Shown here: piece by piece, positions 7,332-16,350 of the stretch
How the letters are laid out: the number at the start of each line of letters is the position of its first letter
How positions within the stretch are numbered: position 1 is the first letter of the stretch
Assembly (NCBI RefSeq): GCF_026344135.1
Contig: NZ_JAPKNA010000002.1
Coordinates: 310,001-374,000, forward strand
Source: Alcaligenes parafaecalis
GTDB taxonomy: Bacteria > Pseudomonadota > Gammaproteobacteria > Burkholderiales > Burkholderiaceae_B
Length of the DNA: 64,000 bases
Direction: 5' to 3'
Made by a program: the position numbers and the translations under genes
Notes under the pieces: generated by a model
Databases searched by the model: none
What the model was told of the DNA's origin: nothing
Seen by the model: the letters and a program-made list of their open reading frames with translations, nothing else

Positions 7332-8390
7332 TTACTGTCCCGAGCGGCGCTTGCTCATGAAAACAATCTGCTGTTCACCGGACGCGGCTGCTTGGGCTGG
7401 GGTGAACGCATCTTGGCGAGCTGTGGGGCTTGCTGCTTCACCTTCTTCATCCAGACCGCCTGCCGCTAGCAGGCTCTCAGGCAGGTGGTCGTCAAAGTAA
7501 TCCTGATCGAAGCCCTTATCGCCTTCCGGATCGGCCTGACCCGTCACCTTCATATCAGCAAAATTATGCAGTTTGGGGTCCATCAGGTGCGAGGGCACCA
7601 CGCGAGTCAGCGCGCCAAAGACATTCCAGGAGCGATAGGGGTATTTCTTGTCCCATTCAGCAATCATGCGATTGATTTCCTGGCGCTTCAGGTTTTCCTG
7701 GGAGCCGCACAGGTTACAGGGAATAATAGGGAATTCTTTCAGCTTGGCGTACGCGATCAGATCCTTCTCGGGCACATAGGCTAGAGGGCGGATCACAATA
7801 TGCTCGCCGTTGTCTGACATCAGCTTGGGCGGCATGCCCTTCATCCGGCCACCATAAAACAGGTTCAGGAAGAAGGTGGCCAGAATATCGTCACGGTGGT
7901 GACCCAGGGCAATTTTGGTCGCACCCAGCTCTTTGGCGACGCGGTACAAAATGCCACGACGTAGGCGCGAGCACAGCGAACACATGGTCTTGCCTTCGGC
8001 AATAACGCGTGTCACCACCGAGTACGTGTCCTGGGTTTCGATGTGATACGGCACACCCAGCTTTTCCAGATATTCGGGCAAGATATGGTCCGGGAAACCG
8101 GGCTGCTTCTGGTCCAGGTTCACGGCCACGATGTCGAACTTGATCGGAGCGCGCTTTTGCAAGGTCATCAGCACGTCCAGCAGACCATAAGAGTCCTTGC
8201 CGCCGGACAGGCAGACCATGATCTTGTCGCCGTCTTCGATCATGTTGAAGTCCCCGATGGCGCGGCCCACTTCACGCATGATGCGCTTGCTCAGCTTGTT
8301 GTCATTAACGCGTTGCTTGCGTTCAGCCTTGGTGGCAAATACGGGCGTATCGGTTTCGGAGGCGGGTAGGGGGCTGGTGTCTTGGGACAT
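7332..8390 (-). CDS. ttcA: tRNA 2-thiocytidine(32) synthetase TtcA
   Basis: TtcA adds sulfur to C32 of certain tRNAs using ATP and a [4Fe-4S] cluster. The 352 residues include the PP-loop SGGKDS (62-67), the cluster ligands CSLC (Cys137, Cys140) and Cys228 in CNLCGSQ; the 88-residue Cys140-Cys228 spacing equals that of E. coli TtcA. The protein is about 40 residues longer than E. coli TtcA because of an acidic, low-complexity tail from about residue 290. It is last in the minus-strand run with folB and the M61 peptidase. Confidence 0.95.
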   Translation of the reverse strand: MSQDTSPLPASETDTPVFATKAERKQRVNDNKLSKRIMREVGRAIGDFNMIEDGDKIMVCLSGGKDSYGLLDVLMTLQKRAPIKFDIVAVNLDQKQPGFPDHILPEYLEKLGVPYHIETQDTYSVVTRVIAEGKTMCSLCSRLRRGILYRVAKELGATKIALGHHRDDILATFFLNLFYGGRMKGMPPKLMSDNGEHIVIRPLAYVPEKDLIAYAKLKEFPIIPCNLCGSQENLKRQEINRMIAEWDKKYPYRSWNVFGALTRVVPSHLMDPKLHNFADMKVTGQADPEGDKGFDQDYFDDHLPESLLAAGGLDEEGEAASPTARQDAFTPAQAAASGEQQIVFMSKRRSGQ

Positions 8391-8446
8391 AAGGAAAAGC
8401 GAATAGAGGTGTCATCGTGGCCCCGGCAGGAAGCGGGGCGGGAGCG

Positions 8447-8806
8447 TTAGCGGTGGCGTTCGATCTCGATGCCGACGGCATCACAGTCGGCAAAGGCCTC
8501 GGGCTTGCTGGCCCGGATTTTAACGCGTTCCACGCTTGGAAACTGATTCTGGATACGCTGGGCCAGGCGCTCTACCAGGGTTTCCAGCAGATTGGTGTGT
8601 TCGGTGCTGCTGACTTCAATCAGCGCCTCGCGCAGCTCGCGGTAGTCCAGTACGGTGCCAATGTCATTGTCTTGGACATCTTGCGTAATGGTGGTGTCGA
8701 ACTCGGCATCAATATGCAGGGGCTGACGGTGAACCAGCTCGTGGTCCAGCATGCCGATCGAGGCCTGCACCACCAGATTGTTGATAAATATACGGCGTGT
8801 AGTCAT
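8447..8806 (-). CDS. folB: Dihydroneopterin aldolase
   Basis: FolB cleaves 7,8-dihydroneopterin to 6-hydroxymethyl-dihydropterin and glycolaldehyde in folate synthesis. The 119-residue length and the pattern IFINNLVVQASIGMLDHE near the N-terminus, VLDYRELREALIEV in the middle (with the conserved Tyr-Arg) and the late VERVKIRASKPEAF strand fit the family. It lies 51 bases after the peptidase and 56 bases before ttcA, on the same strand. FolX (epimerase) is a related alternative but less likely. Confidence 0.9.
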   Translation of the reverse strand: MTTRRIFINNLVVQASIGMLDHELVHRQPLHIDAEFDTTITQDVQDNDIGTVLDYRELREALIEVSSTEHTNLLETLVERLAQRIQNQFPSVERVKIRASKPEAFADCDAVGIEIERHR

Positions 8807-8857
8807 GGCAAAAACAAAGTATCAGGCCCGCCAGTGGTGACAGGCCTGTGAAGAAGA

Positions 8858-10633
8858 TCAGGACTGACGGCTAAGGACGCATTCGTCCAAAGCAGGGCGC
8901 GCCAGTTGCAGCGTGAAGCAGTGTAGTTCATCGCGGCGGAAGGCGTAGACCTGAACGGTCTGGCCGGGTTCGTAAGCGGCCAACAGGCGCTCCAGGCTGG
9001 CCGTGTCACTGACGCGCAAACCGTCAACGGCGACCAGGGCATCACCAGCAGACAGCCCAGCTTGATGCGCTGCGCCATCGGTAAACACGGTTGCCAGTTG
9101 GCATTGGCCTGCGCTTTGACGCAAGCGGGCGTTCAGGCTGGGTAGTTTGGAGGAGGCTTGCCATTCCAGCTTCAGGCCGTGTTCGGCCAGCCAGGGTTTT
9201 AATGGCAGGTCTTCGCAACCTTCAACGTAGCGAGCAATGAAATCCGAGGCGTCGTAGCCAGTAGCTTCCAGGATCAGGGCAGGCATGGCATCTTCAGGAA
9301 TGCCTTGTGGCTTGCCTTGATAGAAGTCGCGGCCATAGCGCTCCCACATCAGCAGCATCACATCGTCCAGGCTCTTGGCTTGCTGGGTGTGGCTGCGAAT
9401 GCACAGGTCCAGGCCCAGGGCGATCAAAGCCCCTTTGCTGTAGTAGCTGACCAGCGCATTGGGCGAGTTCTCGTCCTGTTTGTAATAGCGCGTCCAGGCA
9501 TCAAAAGAGCTTTGTGCGGCGGACTGCTTGAAGCGGCCAGGGCCACGTTCAACGGCATTAATGTTCTTGGCCAGCAGCTTCAGGTAGTCGGCTTCACTGA
9601 GCACACCCGAGCGCAGCAGCATCAAATCGTCGTAGTAAGACGTGAAGCCTTCAAACACCCACAGCAGGCGGGTATGGTTTTCGCGGCTCAGGTCATACGG
9701 CGCAAATGCAGCGGGCTTGATGCGCTTGACGTTCCAGGTGTGGAAGTACTCATGGCTGACCAGACCCAAAAAGGTTTGGTAGCCTGCGCTTTTTATCGAT
9801 TTATCCTGGCCCTGGGTGGGCAGATCACGGCGCGATGCGACCAGTGCGGTCGAGGCGCGATGCTCCAGACCGCCGTAACCGTCATCGGTCACCATGGTCA
9901 TGAATACGTAGCGCGAGCTGCAATCCAGAAAGGGCGCGTGGCGGGTTTCTGGCTCAAAGAAGGCGATTTGCTCGGCGCAGATTTTCTCTACGTCACGGGC
10001 GATGCGTGGTAAATCCAGATTGGGGATGATGCCGGTAAAGACCAGTTCATGCTCAGCGCCGTGAGCAAAGAAGCTGATGACCTGTGGAGTACCCATCTCA
10101 ATCGGGTGGTCGATCAGCTCATCGTAATTGCTGGCGCGGTACAGGCCAAAACCATAGCGCTCTGCTGCGCCCGGCATGCCAGTGGCTTCGGGCAGGCTAG
10201 TGTAGACCTGCCAATCTTCCATGTCCTCGTTGGACACCAGTTCCAGCAGGCAAGGCTGTTCTGTCTGACCTTCGACGGCCAGCAGGGCGCTGGTGCCATT
10301 AAAGAAAGCATGGGTCTGATCAATATGCGCGCCTCGTACGGACAGATCCCAGGCGTAGACCTGGTATTGCACGCTCAAGGGACCCTCGCAGGGCTCGCAT
10401 TGCCAGCGGTGATTGTCCAGCTTGCGGATGGAAACCGGTTTTTCGCCAGAGAAGGCAGCTATGCTCTCGATCTGACGTGAGAAGTCGCGGATCAGATAGC
10501 TGCCAGGAATCCAGGCCGGAAGGCTGAGGACTTGGCCATCTGTTTGGGGGGAAGTGATCTGTATCTGGACAGTCAGGCGGTGGCCGACGAGATCTGTCGG
10601 CTCGGCACGGTAAAGTACGGGTGTAGGTTCCAT
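8858..10633 (-). CDS. M61-family metallopeptidase with C-terminal PDZ domain
   Basis: The 591-residue protein has the zinc site HEYFH (294-298) followed by WNVKRIKP and a third ligand Glu328 in WVFEGFTSYYDD, the signature of M61 (glycyl aminopeptidase) enzymes. A C-terminal PDZ domain (about 495-575, with GAAHQAGLSAGDALVAVDG) should bind substrate ends. No signal peptide is visible, so it is probably cytoplasmic. Only 34 bases separate its start from the divergent enoyl-CoA hydratase gene, so the promoters of the two must lie partly inside coding DNA. The physiological substrate is unknown. Confidence 0.9.
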   Translation of the reverse strand: MEPTPVLYRAEPTDLVGHRLTVQIQITSPQTDGQVLSLPAWIPGSYLIRDFSRQIESIAAFSGEKPVSIRKLDNHRWQCEPCEGPLSVQYQVYAWDLSVRGAHIDQTHAFFNGTSALLAVEGQTEQPCLLELVSNEDMEDWQVYTSLPEATGMPGAAERYGFGLYRASNYDELIDHPIEMGTPQVISFFAHGAEHELVFTGIIPNLDLPRIARDVEKICAEQIAFFEPETRHAPFLDCSSRYVFMTMVTDDGYGGLEHRASTALVASRRDLPTQGQDKSIKSAGYQTFLGLVSHEYFHTWNVKRIKPAAFAPYDLSRENHTRLLWVFEGFTSYYDDLMLLRSGVLSEADYLKLLAKNINAVERGPGRFKQSAAQSSFDAWTRYYKQDENSPNALVSYYSKGALIALGLDLCIRSHTQQAKSLDDVMLLMWERYGRDFYQGKPQGIPEDAMPALILEATGYDASDFIARYVEGCEDLPLKPWLAEHGLKLEWQASSKLPSLNARLRQSAGQCQLATVFTDGAAHQAGLSAGDALVAVDGLRVSDTASLERLLAAYEPGQTVQVYAFRRDELHCFTLQLARPALDECVLSRQS

Positions 10634-10667
10634 TCCCCTATTCTATTTAATTTTTCTGGGAGTCAGC

Positions 10668-11444
10668 ATGAACGAACCCTTAGTCAAAGCAGAGGTGCAT
10701 GGTCGTGTTGCTTTATTGACATTAAATCGGCCCAAGGCTTTGAATGCGCTCAATAACGAGCTGATCGCCGAGTTGTATGCCCTGCTCAAGAAATACGATA
10801 CCGACAACGAAATCGGTTGTATCGTGCTGACCGGTAACGAAAAAGCCTTTGCGGCTGGTGCCGATATCGGCGCCATGAAAGACTGGAATTACCACGATGT
10901 CAGCTCCCAGGATTACTTGGGTGGCCAGTGGGAAGAACTGCGCCGTTTCCGCAAACCCATCATCGCGGCCGTTGCTGGTTACGCTCTGGGTGGTGGCTGC
11001 GAGTTAGCCATGCTGTGTGATTTCATTATTGCTGCCGACTCCGCACGTTTTGGCCAGCCTGAAATCAAACTGGGCGTGATTCCCGGCTTTGGTGGCACGC
11101 AGCGTTTGCCGCGTGCTGTGGGTAAAGCCAAGGCGATGGATCTGATCCTGACTTCGCGCATGATGAATGCCGAAGAAGCAGAGCGCTCCGGTCTGGTGTC
11201 GCGCGTGGTGCCTGCCGACAAACTGCTTGAAGAAGCACTGGAAGCGGCAACGGTTATTTCCAGCATGTCCTTGCCGTCGGTCCTGATGGCCAAAGAATGT
11301 GTGAACCGTGCTTTTGAGTCGTCGCTGGAAGAAGGTCTGCTGTTCGAGCGCCGTAATTTCCATGGCTTGTTTGCCACTGACGATCAGAAAGAAGGCATGC
11401 GTGCTTTCGTCGAGAAGCGTAAGCCCGAGTTCAAGCATCGCTAA
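10668..11444 (+). CDS. Enoyl-CoA hydratase
   Basis: The 258-residue crotonase-fold protein hydrates trans-2-enoyl-CoA in beta-oxidation-type pathways. Both catalytic glutamates are present, Glu112 in GGGCELAMLCD and Glu132 in GQPEIKLGVIPGFGG, 20 residues apart as in the classical mitochondrial enzyme, and the oxyanion-hole segment AAGADIGAM (62-70) is intact. GGGAG lies just before ATG 10668. It stands alone between the peptidase and the ATP synthase operon, so the pathway it serves is not shown by its neighbours. Confidence 0.92.
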   Translation: MNEPLVKAEVHGRVALLTLNRPKALNALNNELIAELYALLKKYDTDNEIGCIVLTGNEKAFAAGADIGAMKDWNYHDVSSQDYLGGQWEELRRFRKPIIAAVAGYALGGGCELAMLCDFIIAADSARFGQPEIKLGVIPGFGGTQRLPRAVGKAKAMDLILTSRMMNAEEAERSGLVSRVVPADKLLEEALEAATVISSMSLPSVLMAKECVNRAFESSLEEGLLFERRNFHGLFATDDQKEGMRAFVEKRKPEFKHR

Positions 11445-11544
11445 GTTTCTCAATAGCCGATAAAACAGGGGGTGTGTTGTAAAATTGCTGCACTGCAATG
11501 TTACAAAATAAGCTTACCCCTTGATGCCATTGAGATTGCGGAAA

Positions 11545-11580
11545 TCAGCCTTGCATTAAGTATCAAACAAGCAAGGCTGA
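11545..11580. repeat. 10-base dyad upstream of the atp promoter
   Basis: TCAGCCTTGC (11545-11554) is repeated in inverted form at 11571-11580 with 16 bases between. The right arm ends 2 bases before the -35 hexamer. It could be a factor-binding dyad or a weak terminator for the hydratase gene; the downstream T tract is poor, which favours the first reading. Confidence 0.4.
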
Positions 11581-11582
11581 AT

Positions 11583-11612
11583 TTGCTTACAACAAAAAAA
11601 AGACGCTATACT
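11583..11612 (+). promoter_or_regulatory. Sigma-70 promoter of the ATP synthase operon
   Basis: TTGCTT (11583-11588) and TATACT (11607-11612) are separated by 18 bases that include a long A tract. The pair lies about 118 bases before atpI, in the only non-coding stretch at the head of the operon. Confidence 0.6.
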
Positions 11613-11729
11613 TTATGGGTTTGACGACACCGGCTTTTGAAAGGGGCCGATAATATTGCGCGGATGGATTGGCCAGAGGCCTTTGCAGTACATCCACCCA
11701 CACAACGTTATCTGATTGTTTCCTAATCT

Positions 11730-12215
11730 ATGAATCAGCCGATTTATCAGCAGACAGGCACCGCAGCCAAGGTGCACACAGCAGGGGACACGTCGCCAAT
11801 TCCCGAACCCGTCGTACTTACGCCCGAGCAACGTAGCCGCATGGCTCGCCGGGCAGGGCAAGGAATTGTGCGCACACTTGTTGCTCAGGCTTTTATGGGC
11901 CTGTTGGCTATAGTCCTGTCGGCATGGATTTCCGGCGCACATGCAGCAGCCTCAGCACTTATCGGTGCGGCTGCTTATTTTGTGCCTAACGCATTGTTCG
12001 CATTGCGTCTTTTGCTGGGTTTGATGGGCGGCGGTAACGCCGGAGCTCTCTCCTTTTTCTGGGGTGAAGCGTTCAAGCTCGGTTTTGCAGTATTGACACT
12101 GGCAACGGCTGCCATGGCAAATACGGGCTGGTTGGTTTGGCCTGCTTTGCTCTTTGGCTTGTTGTGTGTCTTGAAGGGATATGTGCTGCTGCTGTTTTTC
12201 CGCAAGCTGCCATAA
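11730..12215 (+). CDS. atpI: ATP synthase protein I
   Basis: AtpI is a small membrane protein encoded first in many atp operons that helps assemble the c-ring. The 161-residue protein has a hydrophilic N-terminus of about 45 residues and four hydrophobic segments from about residue 50, ending in a basic FFRKLP tail. Position before atpB and topology support the call; the sequence family is weakly conserved. Confidence 0.85.
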   Translation: MNQPIYQQTGTAAKVHTAGDTSPIPEPVVLTPEQRSRMARRAGQGIVRTLVAQAFMGLLAIVLSAWISGAHAAASALIGAAAYFVPNALFALRLLLGLMGGGNAGALSFFWGEAFKLGFAVLTLATAAMANTGWLVWPALLFGLLCVLKGYVLLLFFRKLP

Positions 12216-12271
12216 CGAATTTTTGTTTCACGGGCTTGTCCCATAACGTATACATCACAGGGTAAATACAG

Positions 12272-13153
12272 ATGGCTGCTGCTAGTGATATTTCGCCTCA
12301 GTCAGGGTACATCCAGCATCACCTGGTTCACTTGAATAACGTAGGTGAAAAACAGGATGTTCTGGCCAACTTCGGTGTCATTAACTACGACTCCATGTTC
12401 TGGTCCCTGCTGATGGGTCTGGTTGTGGTTTTCTTTCTGTGGCGCGCCGCTTCGGCCGCAACAGCCGGTGTGCCAGGCCGCCTGCAGTCTTTTGTAGAAA
12501 TGCTGGTCGACTGGGTTGAAGACCAGGCCAAATCCATTGTTCCTAACGCTGAGTCCCGGAAATTTGTCTCGCCTTTGGCGCTGACCGTGTTCCTGTGGAT
12601 CATCATGATGAACGTGCTGGACTTGCTGCCCGTTGATGGCCTGGGCTGGATCTTCATCCAGACAGGTCTGGCCGCCGAACACGGCGACCCTCTGTACTAC
12701 CACCGTATTTTGCCTACCGCTGACCTGAACGTGCCAATGGGCATGTCCATGGGCGTGCTGCTGCTGATGTTCTACTACGGCATCAAGATCAAGCACCCAG
12801 GCGGCTTTGTCAAAGAGCTGTTTACTGCACCGTTCGCCGCCTCGGGCCTGATGGCCGTGGTGCTCGCACCCTTTAACTTCTTGCTGAACTGCATCGAGTA
12901 CGCCGCCAAGTCGGTCTCCTTGGGTATGCGGTTGTTCGGCAATATGTTTGCCGGTGAACTGGTTTTCATGCTGATCGCTCTGCTGGGTGGCGCATGGACA
13001 GGGTTTAATGGCGCCAGCCTGGGACTGGGTATCGGTCACATTCTGGCCGGTTCTGTGTGGGCAATCTTCCACATTCTGATTGTGTTGCTCCAGGCGTTCA
13101 TCTTCATGATGCTCACCCTTGTCTATATTGGACAAGCACACGAAGGCCATTAA
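12272..13153 (+). CDS. atpB: ATP synthase Fo subunit a
   Basis: Subunit a forms the proton half-channels against the c-ring. The 293 residues contain about six membrane segments and the essential arginine in SVSLGMRLFGNM (Arg220), plus the conserved asparagine- and glutamine-bearing helices near the C-terminus. It follows atpI by 56 bases and is the first structural gene of the operon. Confidence 0.97.
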   Translation: MAAASDISPQSGYIQHHLVHLNNVGEKQDVLANFGVINYDSMFWSLLMGLVVVFFLWRAASAATAGVPGRLQSFVEMLVDWVEDQAKSIVPNAESRKFVSPLALTVFLWIIMMNVLDLLPVDGLGWIFIQTGLAAEHGDPLYYHRILPTADLNVPMGMSMGVLLLMFYYGIKIKHPGGFVKELFTAPFAASGLMAVVLAPFNFLLNCIEYAAKSVSLGMRLFGNMFAGELVFMLIALLGGAWTGFNGASLGLGIGHILAGSVWAIFHILIVLLQAFIFMMLTLVYIGQAHEGH

Positions 13154-13257
13154 TCCGATTCCGACTGGACAATGGTGTCTGGTTGGGGGGAGCAGGCTTA
13201 GCCTGCTAACGCTTTGATTTTTTTGAATTACACCTGATTTTTAACCAAGGAGTTGTC

Positions 13258-13500
13258 ATGACCAACGTAGCTTTCGTTGCTCTTGCTTGCGGTATCATCA
13301 TCGGTCTGGGCGCATTTGGCGCTTGCATTGGTATCGCCCTGATGGGTGGTAAATATCTGGAAGCATCCGCTCGTCAGCCAGAACTGATGAACGCTCTGCA
13401 AACCAAGATGTTCCTGCTGGCCGGTCTGATCGATGCTGCTTTCCTGATCGGTGTCGGTATCGCCATGTTGTTTGCATTCGCCAACCCATTTGTTGGGTAA
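13258..13500 (+). CDS. atpE: ATP synthase Fo subunit c
   Basis: This 80-residue hairpin of two membrane helices is the rotor proteolipid. The proton-carrying carboxylate is Asp59 in AGLIDAAF, the polar loop is RQPE (39-42), and the GAFGACIGIALMGG helix is glycine-rich. There is no sodium-type glutamate ligand set, so the enzyme is expected to be proton-driven. AAGGAG at 13247-13252 is a strong ribosome-binding site, fitting the high copy number. A 154-base gap to atpF follows. Confidence 0.97.
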   Translation: MTNVAFVALACGIIIGLGAFGACIGIALMGGKYLEASARQPELMNALQTKMFLLAGLIDAAFLIGVGIAMLFAFANPFVG

Positions 13501-13654
13501 TAAGGCGAGTCCGTTGCCGCTTTTGGCAGACGGGCAGGCAGTCGTCGTTAGCGGTGTGTTGCTCGATTTGATCATGCACCGCTTGTCGACTTGAACATAC
13601 ATGTGTCAGGACGCATACCGCCTCCTACACACGTGGTATTGAAGGGATACGACC

Positions 13655-14125
13655 GTGAATTTAAACGCGACTCTCTTTTTTCAGATGATCGTGTTTTTCG
13701 TTTTGGCCTGGTTTACGATGAAATTCGTATGGCCGCCACTGACGAAAGCAATCGATGATCGTCGTCAGAAAATCGCTGATGGTTTGGCTGCTGCTGATAA
13801 AGGCAAAGCCGATCTGGCCCAGGCCCAAGCGCGTATCAGCCTGATGGATGCCTCGGCCAAGTCCGACAACCATCAACGCATTGTCGACGCTGAAAAACAG
13901 GCGACTGCTCTGCTGGAGCAAGCTCGTCGTGAAGCCGAAGCCGAAAAAGCCCGCATTATTGCGCAGGCCCAGCAAGACGCCAGTCAGGAAGTACAACGCG
14001 TACGTGAAGGTCTGCGTAGCGAAGTGGCTGCGTTGGCTGTCAAGGGTGCCGAGCAAATCTTGCGACGCGAAGTTGACGCGAATGCGCACGCCCAGCTGCT
14101 CGAGCAGCTCAAGGCAGAACTTTAA
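13655..14125 (+). CDS. atpF: ATP synthase Fo subunit b
   Basis: The 156-residue protein has one N-terminal membrane helix (about 5-27) and a long charged coiled coil, as expected for the peripheral stalk. The translational start is GTG at 13655, giving MNLNATLFFQM as in other betaproteobacteria. Only one b gene is present, so the stalk should be a homodimer. Confidence 0.96.
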   Translation: MNLNATLFFQMIVFFVLAWFTMKFVWPPLTKAIDDRRQKIADGLAAADKGKADLAQAQARISLMDASAKSDNHQRIVDAEKQATALLEQARREAEAEKARIIAQAQQDASQEVQRVREGLRSEVAALAVKGAEQILRREVDANAHAQLLEQLKAEL

Positions 14126-14139
14126 CATCAAGGCAGGCC

Positions 14140-14679
14140 ATGGCTGAACTATCGACTATTGCCAGACCTTACGCCGAAGCCCTGTTCGCCGCGGTAAGCG
14201 ACGAGCGCCAGGGCCTCGAATCGTGGTCGGCCCTGTTGTCCGAAATGGCTCAGGTGGCCGGTCTCCACGATGTGCGCGAGGCACTGAACGATCCGCGCCT
14301 GAATAATGGGCAGCGACTCGAACTCTTTACGGGCCTGGTTAAGTCACAGGTCACCGAAAAGGCTCGCAACTTTCTTCAATTGTTGGTGGACAACCAGCGC
14401 ATCTTGCTGCTGCCACAGATTGCAGAACAGTTTGAACTATTGAAACACCAACTCGAAGGCACGGCGCAGGCACAAATTATCAGTGCTTTCCCGATGGCTG
14501 AGGCTCAGGTTGCTGAGCTGACCGCTGGGCTGGAGAAAAAGTTTGGCCTGAAGCTAAAACCGACTGTGACCGTCGACACTGACCTTATCGGCGGTATTCG
14601 GGTGATTGTTGGTGACCAGGTGCTCGACACTTCCGTGCAGGCCCGGCTGGCCAGCATGCGCGATACGCTGACCGCATAG
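14140..14679 (+). CDS. atpH: ATP synthase F1 subunit delta
   Basis: The delta subunit caps the alpha3beta3 head and joins it to the b stalk. The 179 residues show the helical N-terminal domain (STIARPYAEALFAA) and the C-terminal LIGGIRVIVGDQVLDTSVQARL segment typical of the family. It follows atpF by 14 bases. Confidence 0.96.
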   Translation: MAELSTIARPYAEALFAAVSDERQGLESWSALLSEMAQVAGLHDVREALNDPRLNNGQRLELFTGLVKSQVTEKARNFLQLLVDNQRILLLPQIAEQFELLKHQLEGTAQAQIISAFPMAEAQVAELTAGLEKKFGLKLKPTVTVDTDLIGGIRVIVGDQVLDTSVQARLASMRDTLTA

Positions 14680-14714
14680 CGCGAGTCAGTAAACAGGATT
14701 TCAGGAGTCTGAAC

Positions 14715-16256
14715 ATGCAACTTAATCCGTCCGAGATCAGCGAACTGCTCAAGAGCCGCATCGAAGGCCTGGGTGCGTCGACTGACGTTCGTACACAAGG
14801 TACGGTCGTATCCGTGACCGACGGTATTACGCGCATCCACGGTTTGTCCGATGTGATGCAGGGCGAAATGCTCGAATTTCCGAACAACACGTTCGGTCTG
14901 GCCCTTAACCTCGAGCGCGACTCTGTCGGCGCCGTGATTCTGGGTGAATACACCGGTGTTTCCGAAGGCGACTCAGTTAAAACAACTGGCCGTATTCTGG
15001 AAGTACCCGTCGGCCCGGAATTGTTGGGTCGTGTGGTGGATACGCTGGGTATGCCTATCGACGGCAAAGGCCCGATCAACGCCAAGATGACAGACGTCAT
15101 CGAGAAAGTAGCTCCTGGCGTTATCGCCCGTGAGTCCGTCTCTCAGCCCATGCAGACCGGCACAAAAGCCGTGGACTCCATGGTGCCAATTGGCCGTGGT
15201 CAGCGCGAGCTGATCATTGGTGACCGTCAGACCGGTAAAACTGCCGTGGCTGTGGACACCATCATTGCTCAAAAGGGCAATGGCGTTAAATGTATTTATG
15301 TTGCCGTGGGCCAAAAAGCTTCCACGATCAGCAACGTGGTGCGCAAGCTCGAAGAGCACGGTGCTCTGGAGTACACGATTATTGTGGCCGCCTCGGCTTC
15401 CGAGTCCGCTGCCATGCAATATCTGGCTCCTTACTCCGGTTGCACCATGGGTGAATACTTCCGTGATCGTGGCGAAGACGCCCTGATCATTTATGACGAC
15501 TTGACCAAGCAAGCTTGGGCCTACCGTCAAGTATCCCTGTTGCTGCGTCGCCCACCAGGCCGTGAAGCCTACCCCGGTGACGTGTTCTACCTGCACTCCC
15601 GTCTGCTCGAGCGCGCTGCTCGTGTGAACGCCGAGTACGTAGAAAAATTCACTAACGGTGAAGTGAAAGGCAAGACCGGTTCGTTGACCGCACTGCCTAT
15701 CATTGAAACGCAAGCCGGTGACGTTTCCGCCTTCGTTCCAACCAACGTGATTTCGATTACCGACGGCCAGATCTTCCTGGAATCGGACTTGTTCAACGCA
15801 GGTGTTCGTCCCGCTATTAACGCCGGTATTTCGGTGTCCCGCGTGGGTGGCGCTGCTCAAACCAAGGTCATCAAGAAACTGTCCGGCGGTATTCGTACCG
15901 ACTTGGCTCAGTATCGTGAATTGGCTGCGTTTGCTCAGTTCGCCTCCGACCTGGATGACGCAACCCGTCGCCAGTTGGAACGTGGCAAGCGCGTGGTCGA
16001 ACTGCTCAAGCAGCCCCAGTATCAGCCTTTGGCTGTGTGGGAACTGGCCGTGAGCCTGTACGCTGTGAACAACGGTTACTTCGACGATCTGGAAGTCGCT
16101 CAGATTCTGCCTTTCGAGAAAGGTCTGAAAGATCACCTGCGCAGCAAGTTCGCTGCTCTGGTTGAGCGTGTCGAAAGCAAGAAGGAACTGGTTAAAGAAG
16201 ACGAGGCTGAGCTGGTTGCAGCCATCCAGGACTTCAAAAAGCACGGCGCTTTCTAA
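14715..16256 (+). CDS. atpA: ATP synthase F1 subunit alpha
   Basis: The regulatory/non-catalytic nucleotide-binding subunit has the usual 513 residues, the P-loop GDRQTGKT (169-176) and the conserved PGREAYPGDVFYLHSRLLERAA stretch in its middle (split here from a longer conserved block). AGGAG at 14703-14707 precedes the ATG. Confidence 0.98.
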   Translation: MQLNPSEISELLKSRIEGLGASTDVRTQGTVVSVTDGITRIHGLSDVMQGEMLEFPNNTFGLALNLERDSVGAVILGEYTGVSEGDSVKTTGRILEVPVGPELLGRVVDTLGMPIDGKGPINAKMTDVIEKVAPGVIARESVSQPMQTGTKAVDSMVPIGRGQRELIIGDRQTGKTAVAVDTIIAQKGNGVKCIYVAVGQKASTISNVVRKLEEHGALEYTIIVAASASESAAMQYLAPYSGCTMGEYFRDRGEDALIIYDDLTKQAWAYRQVSLLLRRPPGREAYPGDVFYLHSRLLERAARVNAEYVEKFTNGEVKGKTGSLTALPIIETQAGDVSAFVPTNVISITDGQIFLESDLFNAGVRPAINAGISVSRVGGAAQTKVIKKLSGGIRTDLAQYRELAAFAQFASDLDDATRRQLERGKRVVELLKQPQYQPLAVWELAVSLYAVNNGYFDDLEVAQILPFEKGLKDHLRSKFAALVERVESKKELVKEDEAELVAAIQDFKKHGAF

Positions 16257-16350
16257 TCATTGTTGGCAGGCGCCGGAAACCCCGGCGCCATGATTAGCGG
16301 GAGTCGACAGCCTAGTCTGGCTCCCGATAATGCCCTTACAGGAAAGTGTG

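Noticed and set aside
14973..16244. A 423-codon minus-strand open frame opposite atpA
   Set aside because: Antisense to a certain gene with no recognisable motif.
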